Positions 1-8,483 of a stretch of 64,000 nucleotides of DNA are shown piece by piece. The DNA comes from Salinispora tropica CNB-440 (lineage in GTDB: Bacteria; Actinomycetota; Actinomycetes; Mycobacteriales; Micromonosporaceae). Positions within the stretch are counted from its first letter, which is position 1. Every line of letters begins with the position of its first letter. The stretch is from positions 62,001 through 126,000 of the forward strand of contig NC_009380.1 of NCBI RefSeq assembly GCF_000016425.1. The letters are read 5' to 3'. Position numbers and translations under genes: made by a program. The notes beneath the pieces were generated by a model. That model saw only the letters and a program-made list of their open reading frames with translations, did not search any database and was not told the DNA's origin.

Positions 1-286
1 GGCCGAAGCCGGTGCGCCAGCCCTGCCAGCTCGGTCGACTCCGCCCCAACCGGCGCTGCCGGGCGCGGCACCTTATGGTGTGGCGCAGGACGGCATCGTT
101 CGGGATGCGAGATGCCTCACGTTACCGCCGGGTAACCTTGCGCGTAGGCTGCACTGCACGACCGGGCGAGGCAAGGTCAACGATCGGTCCGGGTCGAGGA
201 CGTGGCAAGGCTGCGCCGAACATGTCCTGACCGAATGCCGATCGCCGAGCCGTTCGAGGCAGTAGTAGACCGGGAGGGCCGACTCG

Positions 287-2485
287 ATGGGCAGCGTCCA
301 GATCGTCACCACGATCGTCGCGGCCGCCATCACCGCTGTGGCGGTGTGGCTCGCCGTGCGGGCAGTCATGAAGATGGTGGCCGTGATCCGGCTGGGCCAG
401 CCGGACCCGGCCCGCTTCACCGACTGGGCCACGCGGACGAAGACGATGCTGGCGGAGACCGCGGGGCATACCCGGATGCTCCGCTGGAGTCTCGTGGGTG
501 CCGCGCACTGGTTCGTGATGGTCGGGTTCATCGTGCTGTCACTGCTGGTGCTGGAGGCGTACTTCGAGGTCGTCTCCCCGACCGGCGGGCTCCCGCTGAT
601 CGGGAGCTGGGCGGTCTACGGTCTCGTCACCGAAGCGCTCGGCGTCTTCGGCATCGCCAGCATCCTGGTGTTGATCGCGATCCGGGTGCGCAACCGCCCA
701 ACCCGGCCCGGTGGAAGGTCCCGGTTCACCGGCTCGACCATGTGGCAGGGCTACTTCGTCGAGGCCGTCATTCTCGGCGTCCTGGTGATGGGCTTTCTCA
801 TCCGGGGCTTCAAGGTCGCTACCGATCACTTCGAGTACCCGGTCTGGGCGACGCCGCTCAGCCACGCGGTCGGCGGCCTGCTGCCGGACTGGGAGGCCGG
901 GGTCAGCATCGCCGCCGTCATCAAGATCGCGATTTCGATGGCCTGGCTGATCGTGATTTCGCTGAACGTGACCATGGGTGTCGCCTGGCACCGCTTCCTG
1001 GCCTTCCCCAACATCTTCTTCAAGCGCAACCCGGGTCGGCCCGGCTCTGGGCTCGGTGCCCTGCGGCCGATGACCAGTAACGGCGAACTCCTCGACTTCG
1101 AGGAGGCGGATCCGGAGAAGGACCAGTTCGGCGTCGCCCAGGTCGAGCAGTTCACCTGGAAGGGGCTGCTGGACTTCAGTACCTGCACCGAGTGCGGTCG
1201 CTGCCAGTCCCAGTGCCCGGCGTGGAACACCGGTAAGCCGCTGTCACCGAAGCTGTTGGTGCTCAGCCTTCGCGATCACGCCTACGCAAAGGCCCCGTAC
1301 CTACTGGCCGGCGGTGGCAAGGACCTGACCGGTGCAGAGAAGGCCGCCGACGGGCAGCTCGCCCATGTTGACGCGCTGGCGCTCGCCGAGGCGGAGAAGC
1401 CATTGATCGGCGGCGTCGAGGAGTCCGGTGTCATCGACCCGGACGTGCTCTGGTCCTGCACGACCTGCGGGGCCTGCGTCGAGCAGTGCCCGGTCGACAT
1501 CGAGCACGTCGATCACATTGTCGACATGCGCCGTTACCAGATGCTCATCGAGTCCAGCTTCCCCTCGGAGGCCGGGGTGATGCTGCGCAACCTGGAGAAC
1601 AAGGGCAACCCGTGGGGCGCCCCGCAGAACACCCGGGAGGACTGGACCAAGGGCCTCGACTTCGAGGTGCCGCGGGTCGGCGAGGTTGACGACTTCGAGT
1701 ACCTGTTCTGGGTTGGCTGCGCCGGAGCCTTCGAGGACCGGGCGAAGAAGACCACCCGGGCCGTCGCCACGTTGCTCCACGAGGCCGGCGTCTCCTTCGC
1801 CATCCTGGGCGAGGGGGAGACGTGCTCCGGCGATCCGGCCCGCCGGATCGGCAACGAGTTCGTCTTCCAGATGCTCGCGCAGCAGAACGTGGAGACGCTG
1901 AACGAGGCGTTTGACGGCCGAGAGAAGAGCCAACGCAAGATCGTCGCTACCTGTCCGCACTGCTTCAACACCCTGGGCAACGAGTACGGGCAACTCGGTG
2001 GTGAGTTCGAGGTTGTGCACCACACCCAGCTCCTGGCCCACCTGGTGGCCACCGGCGCGCTGACCCCGGTACAGCCGATCGACGGCGGTGTGACCTACCA
2101 CGATCCCTGCTACCTGGGCCGGCACAACCGGGTCTTCGCTCCGCCGCGTGAGGTGCTCGGAACGGCGGTCCAGGGCGAGGTCACCGAGATGCCGCGGAAC
2201 AGTGAACGCTCCTTCTGCTGTGGTGCCGGCGGCGCCCGCATGTGGATGGAGGAGAAGATCGGTAAGCGGATCAACGTGGATCGGGTCGAGGAGGCCATGT
2301 CAACCGGCGCAGCGACGGTCGCGGTCGGCTGCCCGTTCTGCTCGACGATGCTCAATGACGGCGTGAACGGTAAGGGCGCCGGCGAGCAGGTCGAGGTGGT
2401 GGACGTGGCGAGCGTCCTGCTCCGGTCGGTGCGGCCGGAACAGCCGCAGGCCGACCAGAAGAGCGACGAGCGGGTCGCGGGCTGA
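287..2485 (+). CDS. Membrane-anchored (Fe-S)-binding reductase, heterodisulfide reductase-like
   Basis: A 732-residue protein with five predicted membrane helices in the first ~240 residues (NarI-like region). Two ferredoxin-type CxxCxxCxxxCP clusters follow, starting at Cys300 and Cys391. Two cysteine-rich CCG domains come next (CPHC at 556 and the CCGAGG motif at 644-645). This order matches actinobacterial iron-sulfur reductases of the GlpC/HdrD type (mycobacterial Rv0338c-like). Such proteins are thought to move electrons between quinone and a soluble donor; the true substrate is not known. The ATG at 287 has a GGGAGG ribosome site 9 bases upstream. It is followed by a strong hairpin, so it is probably monocistronic. 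Confidence 0.9.
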   Translation: MGSVQIVTTIVAAAITAVAVWLAVRAVMKMVAVIRLGQPDPARFTDWATRTKTMLAETAGHTRMLRWSLVGAAHWFVMVGFIVLSLLVLEAYFEVVSPTGGLPLIGSWAVYGLVTEALGVFGIASILVLIAIRVRNRPTRPGGRSRFTGSTMWQGYFVEAVILGVLVMGFLIRGFKVATDHFEYPVWATPLSHAVGGLLPDWEAGVSIAAVIKIAISMAWLIVISLNVTMGVAWHRFLAFPNIFFKRNPGRPGSGLGALRPMTSNGELLDFEEADPEKDQFGVAQVEQFTWKGLLDFSTCTECGRCQSQCPAWNTGKPLSPKLLVLSLRDHAYAKAPYLLAGGGKDLTGAEKAADGQLAHVDALALAEAEKPLIGGVEESGVIDPDVLWSCTTCGACVEQCPVDIEHVDHIVDMRRYQMLIESSFPSEAGVMLRNLENKGNPWGAPQNTREDWTKGLDFEVPRVGEVDDFEYLFWVGCAGAFEDRAKKTTRAVATLLHEAGVSFAILGEGETCSGDPARRIGNEFVFQMLAQQNVETLNEAFDGREKSQRKIVATCPHCFNTLGNEYGQLGGEFEVVHHTQLLAHLVATGALTPVQPIDGGVTYHDPCYLGRHNRVFAPPREVLGTAVQGEVTEMPRNSERSFCCGAGGARMWMEEKIGKRINVDRVEEAMSTGAATVAVGCPFCSTMLNDGVNGKGAGEQVEVVDVASVLLRSVRPEQPQADQKSDERVAG

Positions 2486-2503
2486 TTTTGCTTTGGACCG
2501 GGA

Positions 2504-2533
2504 CGGCGGTGGCACCACCGGGTGCCACCGCCG
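2504..2533 (+). terminator. Hairpin terminator after Fe-S reductase
   Basis: A perfect 13-bp stem (2504-2516 with 2521-2533) closes a 4-base loop 18 bp after the stop codon. There is no T-run, which is usual for actinobacterial intrinsic terminators. Confidence 0.7.
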
Positions 2534-2680
2534 ATCGGCCTCGCCGTCAGCCCGCCCGAATTTCAATCACCAGCGGTAATTTTTGCGGATGTCAATTTCC
2601 GGACATTTACAATTTCTGGGACCAGGTCGGAACTATTTGTGGGCGGGCGACTACGCAGAAGTGAAAGCCGTTCGTTTGCC

Positions 2681-2709
2681 TTGATTCTGTACCGGGCCTT
2701 CCCTATTGT
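2681..2709 (+). promoter_or_regulatory. Putative promoter for NlpC/P60 gene
   Basis: TTGATT (2681-2686) and TATTGT (2704-2709) are separated by 17 bp, close to a housekeeping sigma consensus. They sit in a locally AT-richer stretch. The leader to the chosen start would be about 85 nt. I looked for a c-di-AMP (ydaO) riboswitch, which often precedes actinobacterial NlpC/P60 genes, but could not recognise its conserved core. Confidence 0.4.
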
Positions 2710-2799
2710 TGTGCGTTGGCTGCGGTGGATCGTCTGCCTCGTACCCCCACCCTTGTCCCGAGGCGCCCCGTTGTCCGGGTTGCAAAGGAGTCGGTGCCG

Positions 2800-3813
2800 G
2801 TGGCAACCACGTCCCCTCATCGTCAGGCCTCGGCGCGGTCGCGCCGTCCGGGAGGGCTGCGTCGGGCCGCCCATGGTCTGCTCGCCGCGGTCGCCGCGGT
2901 CGCGGTTGGTCTCGGTGTGCTGGCAGTCCCCGCGTACGCCGAGCCGTCGGTGGACGAGATCGAGGCCGCGATCGACAAACAGTGGCGCGAGATGGAGCCC
3001 ACGATCGCGCAGTACAACAAGGTTCGGGCGCAGCTGAAGGAAAACCGTAAGAAGTCGGACGAACTGGCAAAGAAGATCGCTCCGCTCCAGCTGGAGAGCG
3101 AGATCGCGACGAAGCGGATCGGTGGCCTGGCCTCGGAGTACTACATCAGTGGGCCGTCACGGGAACTCGGCGCGCTGCTGGTGAGCGATGACCCGAATGA
3201 GATCAGCGAGGAGCTGGCCTTGCTGAACCGGGTCGCCGCCATGGAGCGCAAGCAGCTCGAGGAAGTGCTGGCGATCCGCAAGGAATACGACGACCAGAAA
3301 GAAACGCTCGATGAGTTGATTGCCGCGCAGGACAAGCAGGAGAGCGAGCTGGCGGCGCGAAAGAAGCAGATCGACGCCGAGATCAAGCGTCTCAAGGCTT
3401 CGCTGCCGAAGACCACGGTGTCGACCCCGCAGTGCCCCACCGTCAATGGTGTGGTCAGCGCGGCTGCCCGAACCGCCATCCGAACCGCCTGCGCGCAGGT
3501 GGGCGACCCGTACGTCTTTGGTAGCTCCGGCCCCAACTCGTTCGACTGCTCCGGGCTGACGCAGTACGCGTACAAGGCGGCCGGCGTCTACCTGACGCAC
3601 TACACCGGCGCTCAGTGGAACGAGGGCAAGGCGATCTCGCGGTCCGAGGCGCGCCCCGGTGACCTCGTCTTCTTCTCCAGCCCCAGCAACCTGCACCATG
3701 TCGGCCTGTACCTCGGCAATGACCAGATGGTGCACGCGCCCCGGACCGGTAAGCCGGTCATGGTGGGCAGTATCAACTACATGCCGGTCGCCGGATTCCG
3801 TCGACCGGGCTGA
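2800..3813 (+). CDS. Secreted NlpC/P60 peptidoglycan endopeptidase with coiled coil
   Basis: The product (337 residues) starts with an Arg-rich segment and a signal peptide ending near AYA, then a long charged coiled-coil region (roughly residues 45-205). An NlpC/P60 domain forms the C terminus. The catalytic Cys250 (FDCSG), His300 (HHVGLY) and His312 (VHAPRTG) are all present, so it should be active. By family it cuts stem peptides in peptidoglycan (RipA/CwlO type) outside the membrane, probably in cell separation. I chose GTG 2800 because AAGGAG lies 9 bases upstream; GTG 2794 is also in frame but too close to that site. Confidence 0.88.
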   Translation: MATTSPHRQASARSRRPGGLRRAAHGLLAAVAAVAVGLGVLAVPAYAEPSVDEIEAAIDKQWREMEPTIAQYNKVRAQLKENRKKSDELAKKIAPLQLESEIATKRIGGLASEYYISGPSRELGALLVSDDPNEISEELALLNRVAAMERKQLEEVLAIRKEYDDQKETLDELIAAQDKQESELAARKKQIDAEIKRLKASLPKTTVSTPQCPTVNGVVSAAARTAIRTACAQVGDPYVFGSSGPNSFDCSGLTQYAYKAAGVYLTHYTGAQWNEGKAISRSEARPGDLVFFSSPSNLHHVGLYLGNDQMVHAPRTGKPVMVGSINYMPVAGFRRPG

Positions 3814-3821
3814 ATCAGCCC

Positions 3822-3882
3822 CGTACGTGACGAGGGCCCCAGGACGACGTTCTTCGTCGTCCTGGGGCCCTCGTCACGTACG
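3822..3882. terminator. Very long perfect hairpin, bidirectional terminator
   Basis: Positions 3822-3849 and 3855-3882 form a perfect 28-bp stem with a 5-base loop (TTCTT). It lies between the convergent NlpC/P60 and dcd genes and can terminate both. It lacks a T-run. Confidence 0.85.
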
Positions 3883-3937
3883 ACTGCCGGTTCCGGCGGG
3901 CGAGGCGGTCGGCCCACCCGCCGGTGGCAGGATGCGC

Positions 3938-3968
3938 CAGCGGCTCAGCGGCTCAGCGGCTCAGCGGG
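3938..3968. repeat. 8-bp tandem repeat at 3' end of dcd
   Basis: The unit CAGCGGCT is repeated almost four times and overlaps the dcd stop codon at 3961-3963. Copy-number slippage here would change the C-terminal residues of Dcd. Confidence 0.8.
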
Positions 3969-4539
3969 TCGGCCAGGTGCGCCAACTCTGCCAGGAGCGG
4001 CTGGGGGTGGGGCCCCGCTGCCCCTGGTAGCGGGACCCGTAGACGGCCGATCCGTACGGGTGCTCGGCCGGTGAGCAGAGGCGGAAGATGCAGAGCTGAC
4101 CGATCTTCATGCCGGGCCAGAGCATGATCGGCAGGTTCGCCACGTTGGAGAGTTCCAGCGTCACGTGGCCGGAGAAACCTGGGTCGATGAAGCCGGCGGT
4201 CGAGTGGGTGAGCAGTCCGAGCCGGCCGAGGGAACTCTTGCCTTCCAGCCGGCCGGCGAGCTGGTCCCCGAGTGAGATGACCTCGAGGGTGGAGGCGAGC
4301 ACGAACTCACCGGGGTGCAGCACGAACGGTTCGCCGTCGGGCACCTCGACCGCCGAGGTCAGGTCGTCCTGTTGCCGGGACGGGTCGATGTGCGTGTAGA
4401 GGTGGTTGTTGAACACCCGGAAGAGTTTGTCCAGCCGTACGTCGATGCTGGATGGCTGGACCAGCGCGGGATCGAACGGCTCCAGCGCCAGCGTGCCGGC
4501 CTTGATCTCGGCGGCCAGGTCACGATCGGAGAGAAGCAT
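3961..4539 (-). CDS. dcd: dCTP deaminase (possibly bifunctional, dUMP-forming)
   Basis: The 192-residue product matches the usual ~190-residue Dcd. It begins MLLSDRD, carries QPSSIDVRL near the N terminus, the [14 protein letters not shown] segment with the catalytic glutamate, and the [17 protein letters not shown] segment shared with trimeric dUTPases. The enzyme deaminates dCTP; the mycobacterial homologue also hydrolyses to dUMP, and which form this is cannot be settled here. The upstream in-frame ATG at 4575 would add 12 unlike residues and was rejected. It is transcribed divergently from the PNPOx-fold gene. Confidence 0.93.
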   Translation of the reverse strand: MLLSDRDLAAEIKAGTLALEPFDPALVQPSSIDVRLDKLFRVFNNHLYTHIDPSRQQDDLTSAVEVPDGEPFVLHPGEFVLASTLEVISLGDQLAGRLEGKSSLGRLGLLTHSTAGFIDPGFSGHVTLELSNVANLPIMLWPGMKIGQLCIFRLCSPAEHPYGSAVYGSRYQGQRGPTPSRSWQSWRTWPTR

Positions 4540-4616
4540 CGGACCACCATAGCGAGTGGGGCGACACGCCCCCATTTCGCCTGGGTAGTAGAACGCATGT
4601 TCGATAGAATGCCGGT

Positions 4617-5150
4617 ATGGCTTCCTGGTCCGAGTTCGCCGCCGACGTACCCCGCCTTGCCGACGGGGTCCGCCGGCTTCTCCAGCAGTACGGGCCGGGC
4701 CTGGGCTACCTGGCCACGGTCCGCGCCGACGGCGGCCCTCGCGTGCATCCGGTCTCCCCGGTGCTCACCGAAGAGGGTCTCTTCTGTTTCGTGATTGACT
4801 CGCCCAAGCGGCGTGACCTGGAGCGCGATGGGCGTTATGCGCTGCACTCCTTCCCCGCAGAGGAGAGCGACGACGAGGCCTACCTCGCAGGTCGGGCTCG
4901 GCCGGTGACGGATCCGGCTCGGGTGACCCGCTTGGCCCGCCGGCACTGCGCGATCTACGACATCGACTGGCGGCTCTTCGAGTTCAGCATCGATGTCGCG
5001 ATGATTGCCCAGCACGACGTCGCCGGCGTGGCGAGACCGGCGGTCCAGGTCTGGTTGGAGCCGGGTGGTCAGTCGGGTCGCCCCGGCGACCCTCGCCCCG
5101 CCGCCCCGCCGGCTCCCACTGTCGATCATCAGGGCAGCGCGGCTGCCTGA
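4617..5150 (+). CDS. Pyridoxamine 5'-phosphate oxidase-fold (FMN-binding split barrel) protein
   Basis: The 177-residue protein has the short split-barrel pattern [20 protein letters not shown] followed by [20 protein letters not shown], typical of the PNPOx-like superfamily that binds FMN or F420. The substrate is unknown; in actinobacteria many relatives are F420-dependent reductases or heme-utilisation proteins. The last 40 residues are Pro/Ala-rich and probably disordered. It starts 77 bp from the divergent dcd start, so the two promoters share this gap. Confidence 0.75.
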   Translation: MASWSEFAADVPRLADGVRRLLQQYGPGLGYLATVRADGGPRVHPVSPVLTEEGLFCFVIDSPKRRDLERDGRYALHSFPAEESDDEAYLAGRARPVTDPARVTRLARRHCAIYDIDWRLFEFSIDVAMIAQHDVAGVARPAVQVWLEPGGQSGRPGDPRPAAPPAPTVDHQGSAAA

Positions 5151-5523
5151 GCGCCGGCCCCACAAGAGCGGCTGCCAGCTCCGCTGGAAGGTGTGGTAGA
5201 GGTTCAGCCAGTTACCGACTTCGTGGGTGCTGGTGTCGTCGAGGGTTGTGGTCGGTGGCGGTGCCGGCGGGCAGCGACTCGTTCAGCATGGGGCGGACCA
5301 CAATACATCGATGAATTAGACAATTTTAGTCAAATCGTCGGGAGTCTTACTGGTAGTCCGGCTGGGGCCCTGGCCGGGGTCCGTTCGGGAGGGAGGCGCG
5401 CCGTCTCCGACGTTGCGGCTTCGGCTTCAGCCCGCTCCGGTGGCTGCTGGCCCGGGCGAGTCGGTGGTCTGGCGGGTACCTGGGTGGGCGCCGCGTGGCG
5501 GTTCAGGTAGAGTGGTCCCGCCT
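5151..5523. other. Intergenic region upstream of tRNA-Gly
   Basis: No supported gene. An AT-richer stretch at about 5300-5335 stands out from the surrounding GC-rich sequence. TAGAGT just before the tRNA (about 5506-5511) could be its -10 element. Confidence 0.5.
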
Positions 5524-5597
5524 GCGGGTGTAGTTCAATGGCAGAACATCAGCTTCCCAAGCTGACAGTGCGGGTTCGATTCCCGTCACCCGCTCCA
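5524..5597 (+). tRNA. tRNA-Gly (anticodon CCC)
   Basis: A full cloverleaf is visible: acceptor stem GCGGGTG with CACCCGC, anticodon stem TCAGC/GCTGA around loop TTCCCAA (anticodon CCC), T-arm with GGTTCGATTCC, discriminator T and encoded CCA (5595-5597). It is the integration target of the mobile element that follows; the element restores the 3' half so the tRNA stays functional. Confidence 0.95.
5554..5597 (+). repeat. attL core, 44-bp direct repeat
   Basis: This 44-bp segment runs from the anticodon loop to the CCA end of tRNA-Gly. It is repeated without mismatch at 20466-20509. The base just before each copy differs (C versus G), which sets the left limit. Confidence 0.95.
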
Positions 5598-5600
5598 CAC

Positions 5601-5643
5601 ACGGAAGCCCTGGTCAGGACACATGTCCCGCCAGGGCTTCCGT
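5601..5643. terminator. Hairpin terminator between tRNA-Gly and int
   Basis: A 13-bp perfect stem (5601-5613 with 5631-5643) lies 3 bases after the tRNA CCA and serves the convergent tRNA and int. A near-copy is present beyond attR at 20513-20555. Confidence 0.75.
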
Positions 5644-5670
5644 CGTCCTAGACGGCTGAAACAGGTGCTC

Positions 5671-5692
5671 GTGCCATTAGCGTGCCATTAGC
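5671..5692 (+). repeat. Candidate arm-type integrase sites, left pair
   Basis: Two adjacent copies of GTGCCATTAGC (5671-5681 and 5682-5692) overlap the 3' end of int, 73 bp inside attL. An almost identical pair lies inside attR. Tyrosine integrases of this type bind arm sites besides the core. Confidence 0.6.
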
Positions 5693-6875
5693 GTGCCTCG
5701 GTGGCCGGTCCGCCGCCCTCGGTAGCCCGCTTGACCCGGCGCTTGCTCGGCTTGCGCCGGGCCGCCTTGACCGCCTTGTCGATCGCGTCGGCGATGCCCT
5801 GGTCGGCCTCCCGGTTGGCGTGCTGGTAGATCAGCGCGGCGCGAGGGCTGTCGTGCCCCATCCGCGCCATGATGTCGCGCAGGCTCGCGCCCGGCGCTCG
5901 CGACGCGAGCGTGTTGCCGGTGTGCCGCAGGTCGTGAAAGTGCAGGCCGGGCACGCCCACGGCGGCGACCGCCTCGGGCCACTTGACCAGCTTGTTGAAG
6001 TTGCCGCGCCAGAGATTCCGGCCGTTCTCACCGGTAAACACAAATGCTTCCGGTGCCTCGCCGACGTGGCTGCTCACGTGCTGTTTCAGCATGGGCAGTG
6101 CCGCCTTTGGTAGCGCGATGGTTCGCACACCGGCCCGGGACTTCGGCGGGCCGAGGATCAGGCCGGTTCCTCGGTGTTCGACGAATGCTTGCCGTACTCG
6201 TACCGTGCCGGCGACCAGGTCGACGTCTTGCCGCTGCAGGGCGACCGCTTCACCCCATCGCAGGCATCCGAACGTGGTTACCAGGATCAGCGCCCGAAAA
6301 CGGTCTGGCATCCGCTCGGCCAAGGCAAAGATTTGCGGAACGGTGAGCACCGGCCGCTCGGCGGCATTCTCCTGGTCGGCACCGACAACGCGGCACGGGT
6401 TGATCCTGATCAGTTCGTCCTCCTTCACGGCTGTCATCAGGATGGCGCGCAGCAGTCGGTACGCCTTCGCGGCCATGGTCAGCGACACGCCGTCGGCGAG
6501 CAGACGGGAGCGCCACTCCCGGACCATCGGTGTGTCGATCCGGTTGAGCGGCACGCCGCCCAGGTGCGGCGTAATGTGCTTGCCCAGCGTCCATCGGTAC
6601 AGATGGACAGTGCGGGGGCGCAGGTTCGGCCGTTCCGTGATCCACCGTTCCGCATAGTCCTGCAACCGGATCTTTCCTCGATTAGGGTCGATCCACTCCC
6701 TGCGGGCCATCTGCGCCTCAATCAGGGTTAGATACCGCTCGGCCTCGGTTTTGCGGGCGAATGTCTGATCCCCGGGTCGCATCGTGCCGTCCGGCGCGAG
6801 GTGTCGAACTTGGTAGCGGCCGGAGGGCAACTTGCGCACGCTGCCGTAGCGGCGGTGTCCGTCCTTGTTCGGCAT
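5688..6875 (-). CDS. int: Tyrosine site-specific integrase of the AICE
   Basis: This 395-residue tyrosine recombinase has an N-terminal arm-binding region, a SAM-like core-binding domain (about 70-160), and the catalytic domain. The residues Arg206 (CLRWGE), Lys245, His314-Arg317 (HDLRH), His341 (MGHDSP) and Tyr350 (IYQH) are all present. It should recombine the 44-bp tRNA-Gly core for integration and, with Xis, excision. The C terminus is Lys/Arg-rich. The start lies 2 bases after the xis stop, so the two are coupled. A decayed paralogue lies beyond attR (20600-21012). Confidence 0.95.
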   Translation of the reverse strand: MPNKDGHRRYGSVRKLPSGRYQVRHLAPDGTMRPGDQTFARKTEAERYLTLIEAQMARREWIDPNRGKIRLQDYAERWITERPNLRPRTVHLYRWTLGKHITPHLGGVPLNRIDTPMVREWRSRLLADGVSLTMAAKAYRLLRAILMTAVKEDELIRINPCRVVGADQENAAERPVLTVPQIFALAERMPDRFRALILVTTFGCLRWGEAVALQRQDVDLVAGTVRVRQAFVEHRGTGLILGPPKSRAGVRTIALPKAALPMLKQHVSSHVGEAPEAFVFTGENGRNLWRGNFNKLVKWPEAVAAVGVPGLHFHDLRHTGNTLASRAPGASLRDIMARMGHDSPRAALIYQHANREADQGIADAIDKAVKAARRKPSKRRVKRATEGGGPATEAR

Positions 6876-6877
6876 TA

Positions 6878-7135
6878 TCAGGCAACGCTCCTTAACTCGT
6901 GCCAGATGGACTCCGTGGTCATGGGCTCGACTCGTCCGGCGTGGACGAATGCGGCCAGGTCGGCGGGGTCGATCCGGATCGACCGGCCGATACGGTGGAA
7001 TGCGATCTGCCGCTCGGCGACGGCGCGGCGGACGTAGCGCACGCTCATGCCGATGCGGCTTGCGGCCTCTTGGATGGTCAGCAATTCGGCGGGTAGCTCC
7101 AGTGCCGGCATGTTCTGGGTGATCCGCTTAGCCAT
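6878..7135 (-). CDS. xis: Excisionase (MerR/BldC-like helix-turn-helix)
   Basis: An 85-residue protein with a winged-helix excisionase pattern: LTIQEAASRIGMSVRYVRRA, then RIGRSIRIDPADLAAF. It should bind next to the att sites and steer Int toward excision. The ATG at 7135 has AAAGGA 8 bases upstream; a longer frame reaching 7234 lacks such a site. It sits directly before int, the usual AICE order. Confidence 0.88.
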   Translation of the reverse strand: MAKRITQNMPALELPAELLTIQEAASRIGMSVRYVRRAVAERQIAFHRIGRSIRIDPADLAAFVHAGRVEPMTTESIWHELRSVA

Positions 7136-7332
7136 CGGGTGTCCTTTCCGGGCAGTGCGGTCCGTCAGGGGTGGTGCGGCAAGGCGCTGAGAGCGCCCGT
7201 CGCGGTCGTTCCTTTGGTGAAGGCGTTTCGGCAAGGGTGGTGGGCTGCGATGGCAAGAGGCCGCAGGGCGGGCCGCTGAGAGCCACGCTGAGCCAAGATC
7301 TCGGGCCTTCGGGTGGTTCTACATAGGGTCTG

Positions 7333-7365
7333 TGCTGAAACAGTGCGTTGCCCCTTTGTTTCAGC
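7333..7365. terminator. Hairpin between replication operon and xis-int
   Basis: The 9-bp inverted repeat GCTGAAACA/TGTTTCAGC (7333-7341 and 7357-7365) lies just after the AAA ATPase stop. It may attenuate read-through into xis-int. Confidence 0.4.
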
Positions 7366-7372
7366 GTGTTTG

Positions 7373-8479
7373 TCAGGGTTGCGGCCAGAGTGTGGGTGTC
7401 TCCGTGGTGTCCCCCTTGTTTTCGCTGGTCAGGGTGGGTTGGGGGACACCGGGGACAGGGGGGACACCGGGGACTCGGTACCGGCCACCGGTGTCGGCGG
7501 CAAGCTGTCCGTCTGCGAGCATTCGCTGACAGGTGCGTTTGACGTTGTCGTAGGCGAGACCGACCTCGGTGGCGATGGCCTTGGGTGTGCTGCCGGGGGT
7601 GGTTCGCAGGAACCGCAGGATCGCTGCGCGGGTCTCGCCGACCTGGTGATCCTGGGCCGGGCCGTCGAGCATCTGCCACGCCCCGGCGGCGGTGTCGAAG
7701 TTCAGGGCGTACTCGTTTTCGTCAACATCGCGGCCGGTCACGTGGAGCACGCCGTCGCCCTGGTTGCGTGCCCGTTTGAGGACGAGGGTGGCGTCGGCGG
7801 CTCCGGCGAGGCCGTTGGTGCCGGAGACCTCGGTGAGGAAGTCGTCGGATCCGGCCTTGCGTACGTGGTGGACCAGGACGAACGCGACGCCGTAGTCGTC
7901 GGCGACCTTCTTCGCCCGGCCTACGGCGGCGTAGTCGGCGTCGTAGGCGGAGGAGCCGGGTGCGGAGTTGCCGCGTAGCTTGGCGAACACGTCGATGATG
8001 ACCATGCGCGCGGATGGGTTGCGGTCTAGCCACGCGGCGATGGCCCGGTCTCCGCCTTGCGGTAGGGGCGGGCACTCGGTGGCGAGGGTGAGACCGGCCG
8101 GTGCCTTTCGCTGGCCCAGCACCTTGCTCAGCCGTGATTGCAGACGGCGGGCGGTGTCTTCCAGGGCGAGGTACAGCACCGGGCCACGCTCGACGGGAAT
8201 CGTCCCGAACGCCTTACCGCCGAGGGCGACATCGACACCGAGGCCGAGCGACATCCACGATTTGCCGACCTTCGGTGGTCCGCACAGCAGGTTGACGCCC
8301 TCGGACAGCACGCCGGGCACGGCCCACTTGGGTGGGGCGAACTCCATCGCCATGATGTCGGCGGCGGACCACGAGGTGCGGATCCGCGCTGGCCGCGCCT
8401 GCTCGGCCGACAGCACTTCGGCGGCGTCGTTCGGCCCGGCTACGTGCAGGTTCGGTCGCTCATTCGGTTCGGGGGTCAT
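7373..8479 (-). CDS. RecA-fold AAA ATPase, RepA-like replicative helicase/loader
   Basis: A 368-residue ATPase of the AAA_25/RepA type. It has Walker A GPPKVGKS near residue 65, Walker B MVIIDVFAK, a LVHHVRKAG segment, and a C-terminal winged-helix region (TPKAIATEVGLAYDNVKRTC). Together with the Prim-Pol it probably unwinds and primes the excised element. The start at ATG 8479 lies 4 bases after the methylase stop. Its last ~30 codons contain a GTCCCC-rich block (VPGVPPVPGVP) that recurs twice near attR. A longer open frame to 9175 is only a shadow of the methylase gene. Confidence 0.82.
   Translation of the reverse strand: MTPEPNERPNLHVAGPNDAAEVLSAEQARPARIRTSWSAADIMAMEFAPPKWAVPGVLSEGVNLLCGPPKVGKSWMSLGLGVDVALGGKAFGTIPVERGPVLYLALEDTARRLQSRLSKVLGQRKAPAGLTLATECPPLPQGGDRAIAAWLDRNPSARMVIIDVFAKLRGNSAPGSSAYDADYAAVGRAKKVADDYGVAFVLVHHVRKAGSDDFLTEVSGTNGLAGAADATLVLKRARNQGDGVLHVTGRDVDENEYALNFDTAAGAWQMLDGPAQDHQVGETRAAILRFLRTTPGSTPKAIATEVGLAYDNVKRTCQRMLADGQLAADTGGRYRVPGVPPVPGVPQPTLTSENKGDTTETPTLWPQP
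7408..7477 (-). repeat. GTCCCC block, copy 1
   Basis: The block lies inside the 3' end of the ATPase gene. Positions 7441-7477 are a perfect 37-bp inverted match to 20192-20228. The adjoining 7408-7425 also matches 20244-20261. Confidence 0.85.
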
Positions 8480-8483
8480 CGGG

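Noticed and set aside
2486..2799. c-di-AMP riboswitch before the NlpC/P60 gene
   Set aside because: This is a common location for it, but I could not find its conserved core; a covariance-model search would decide.
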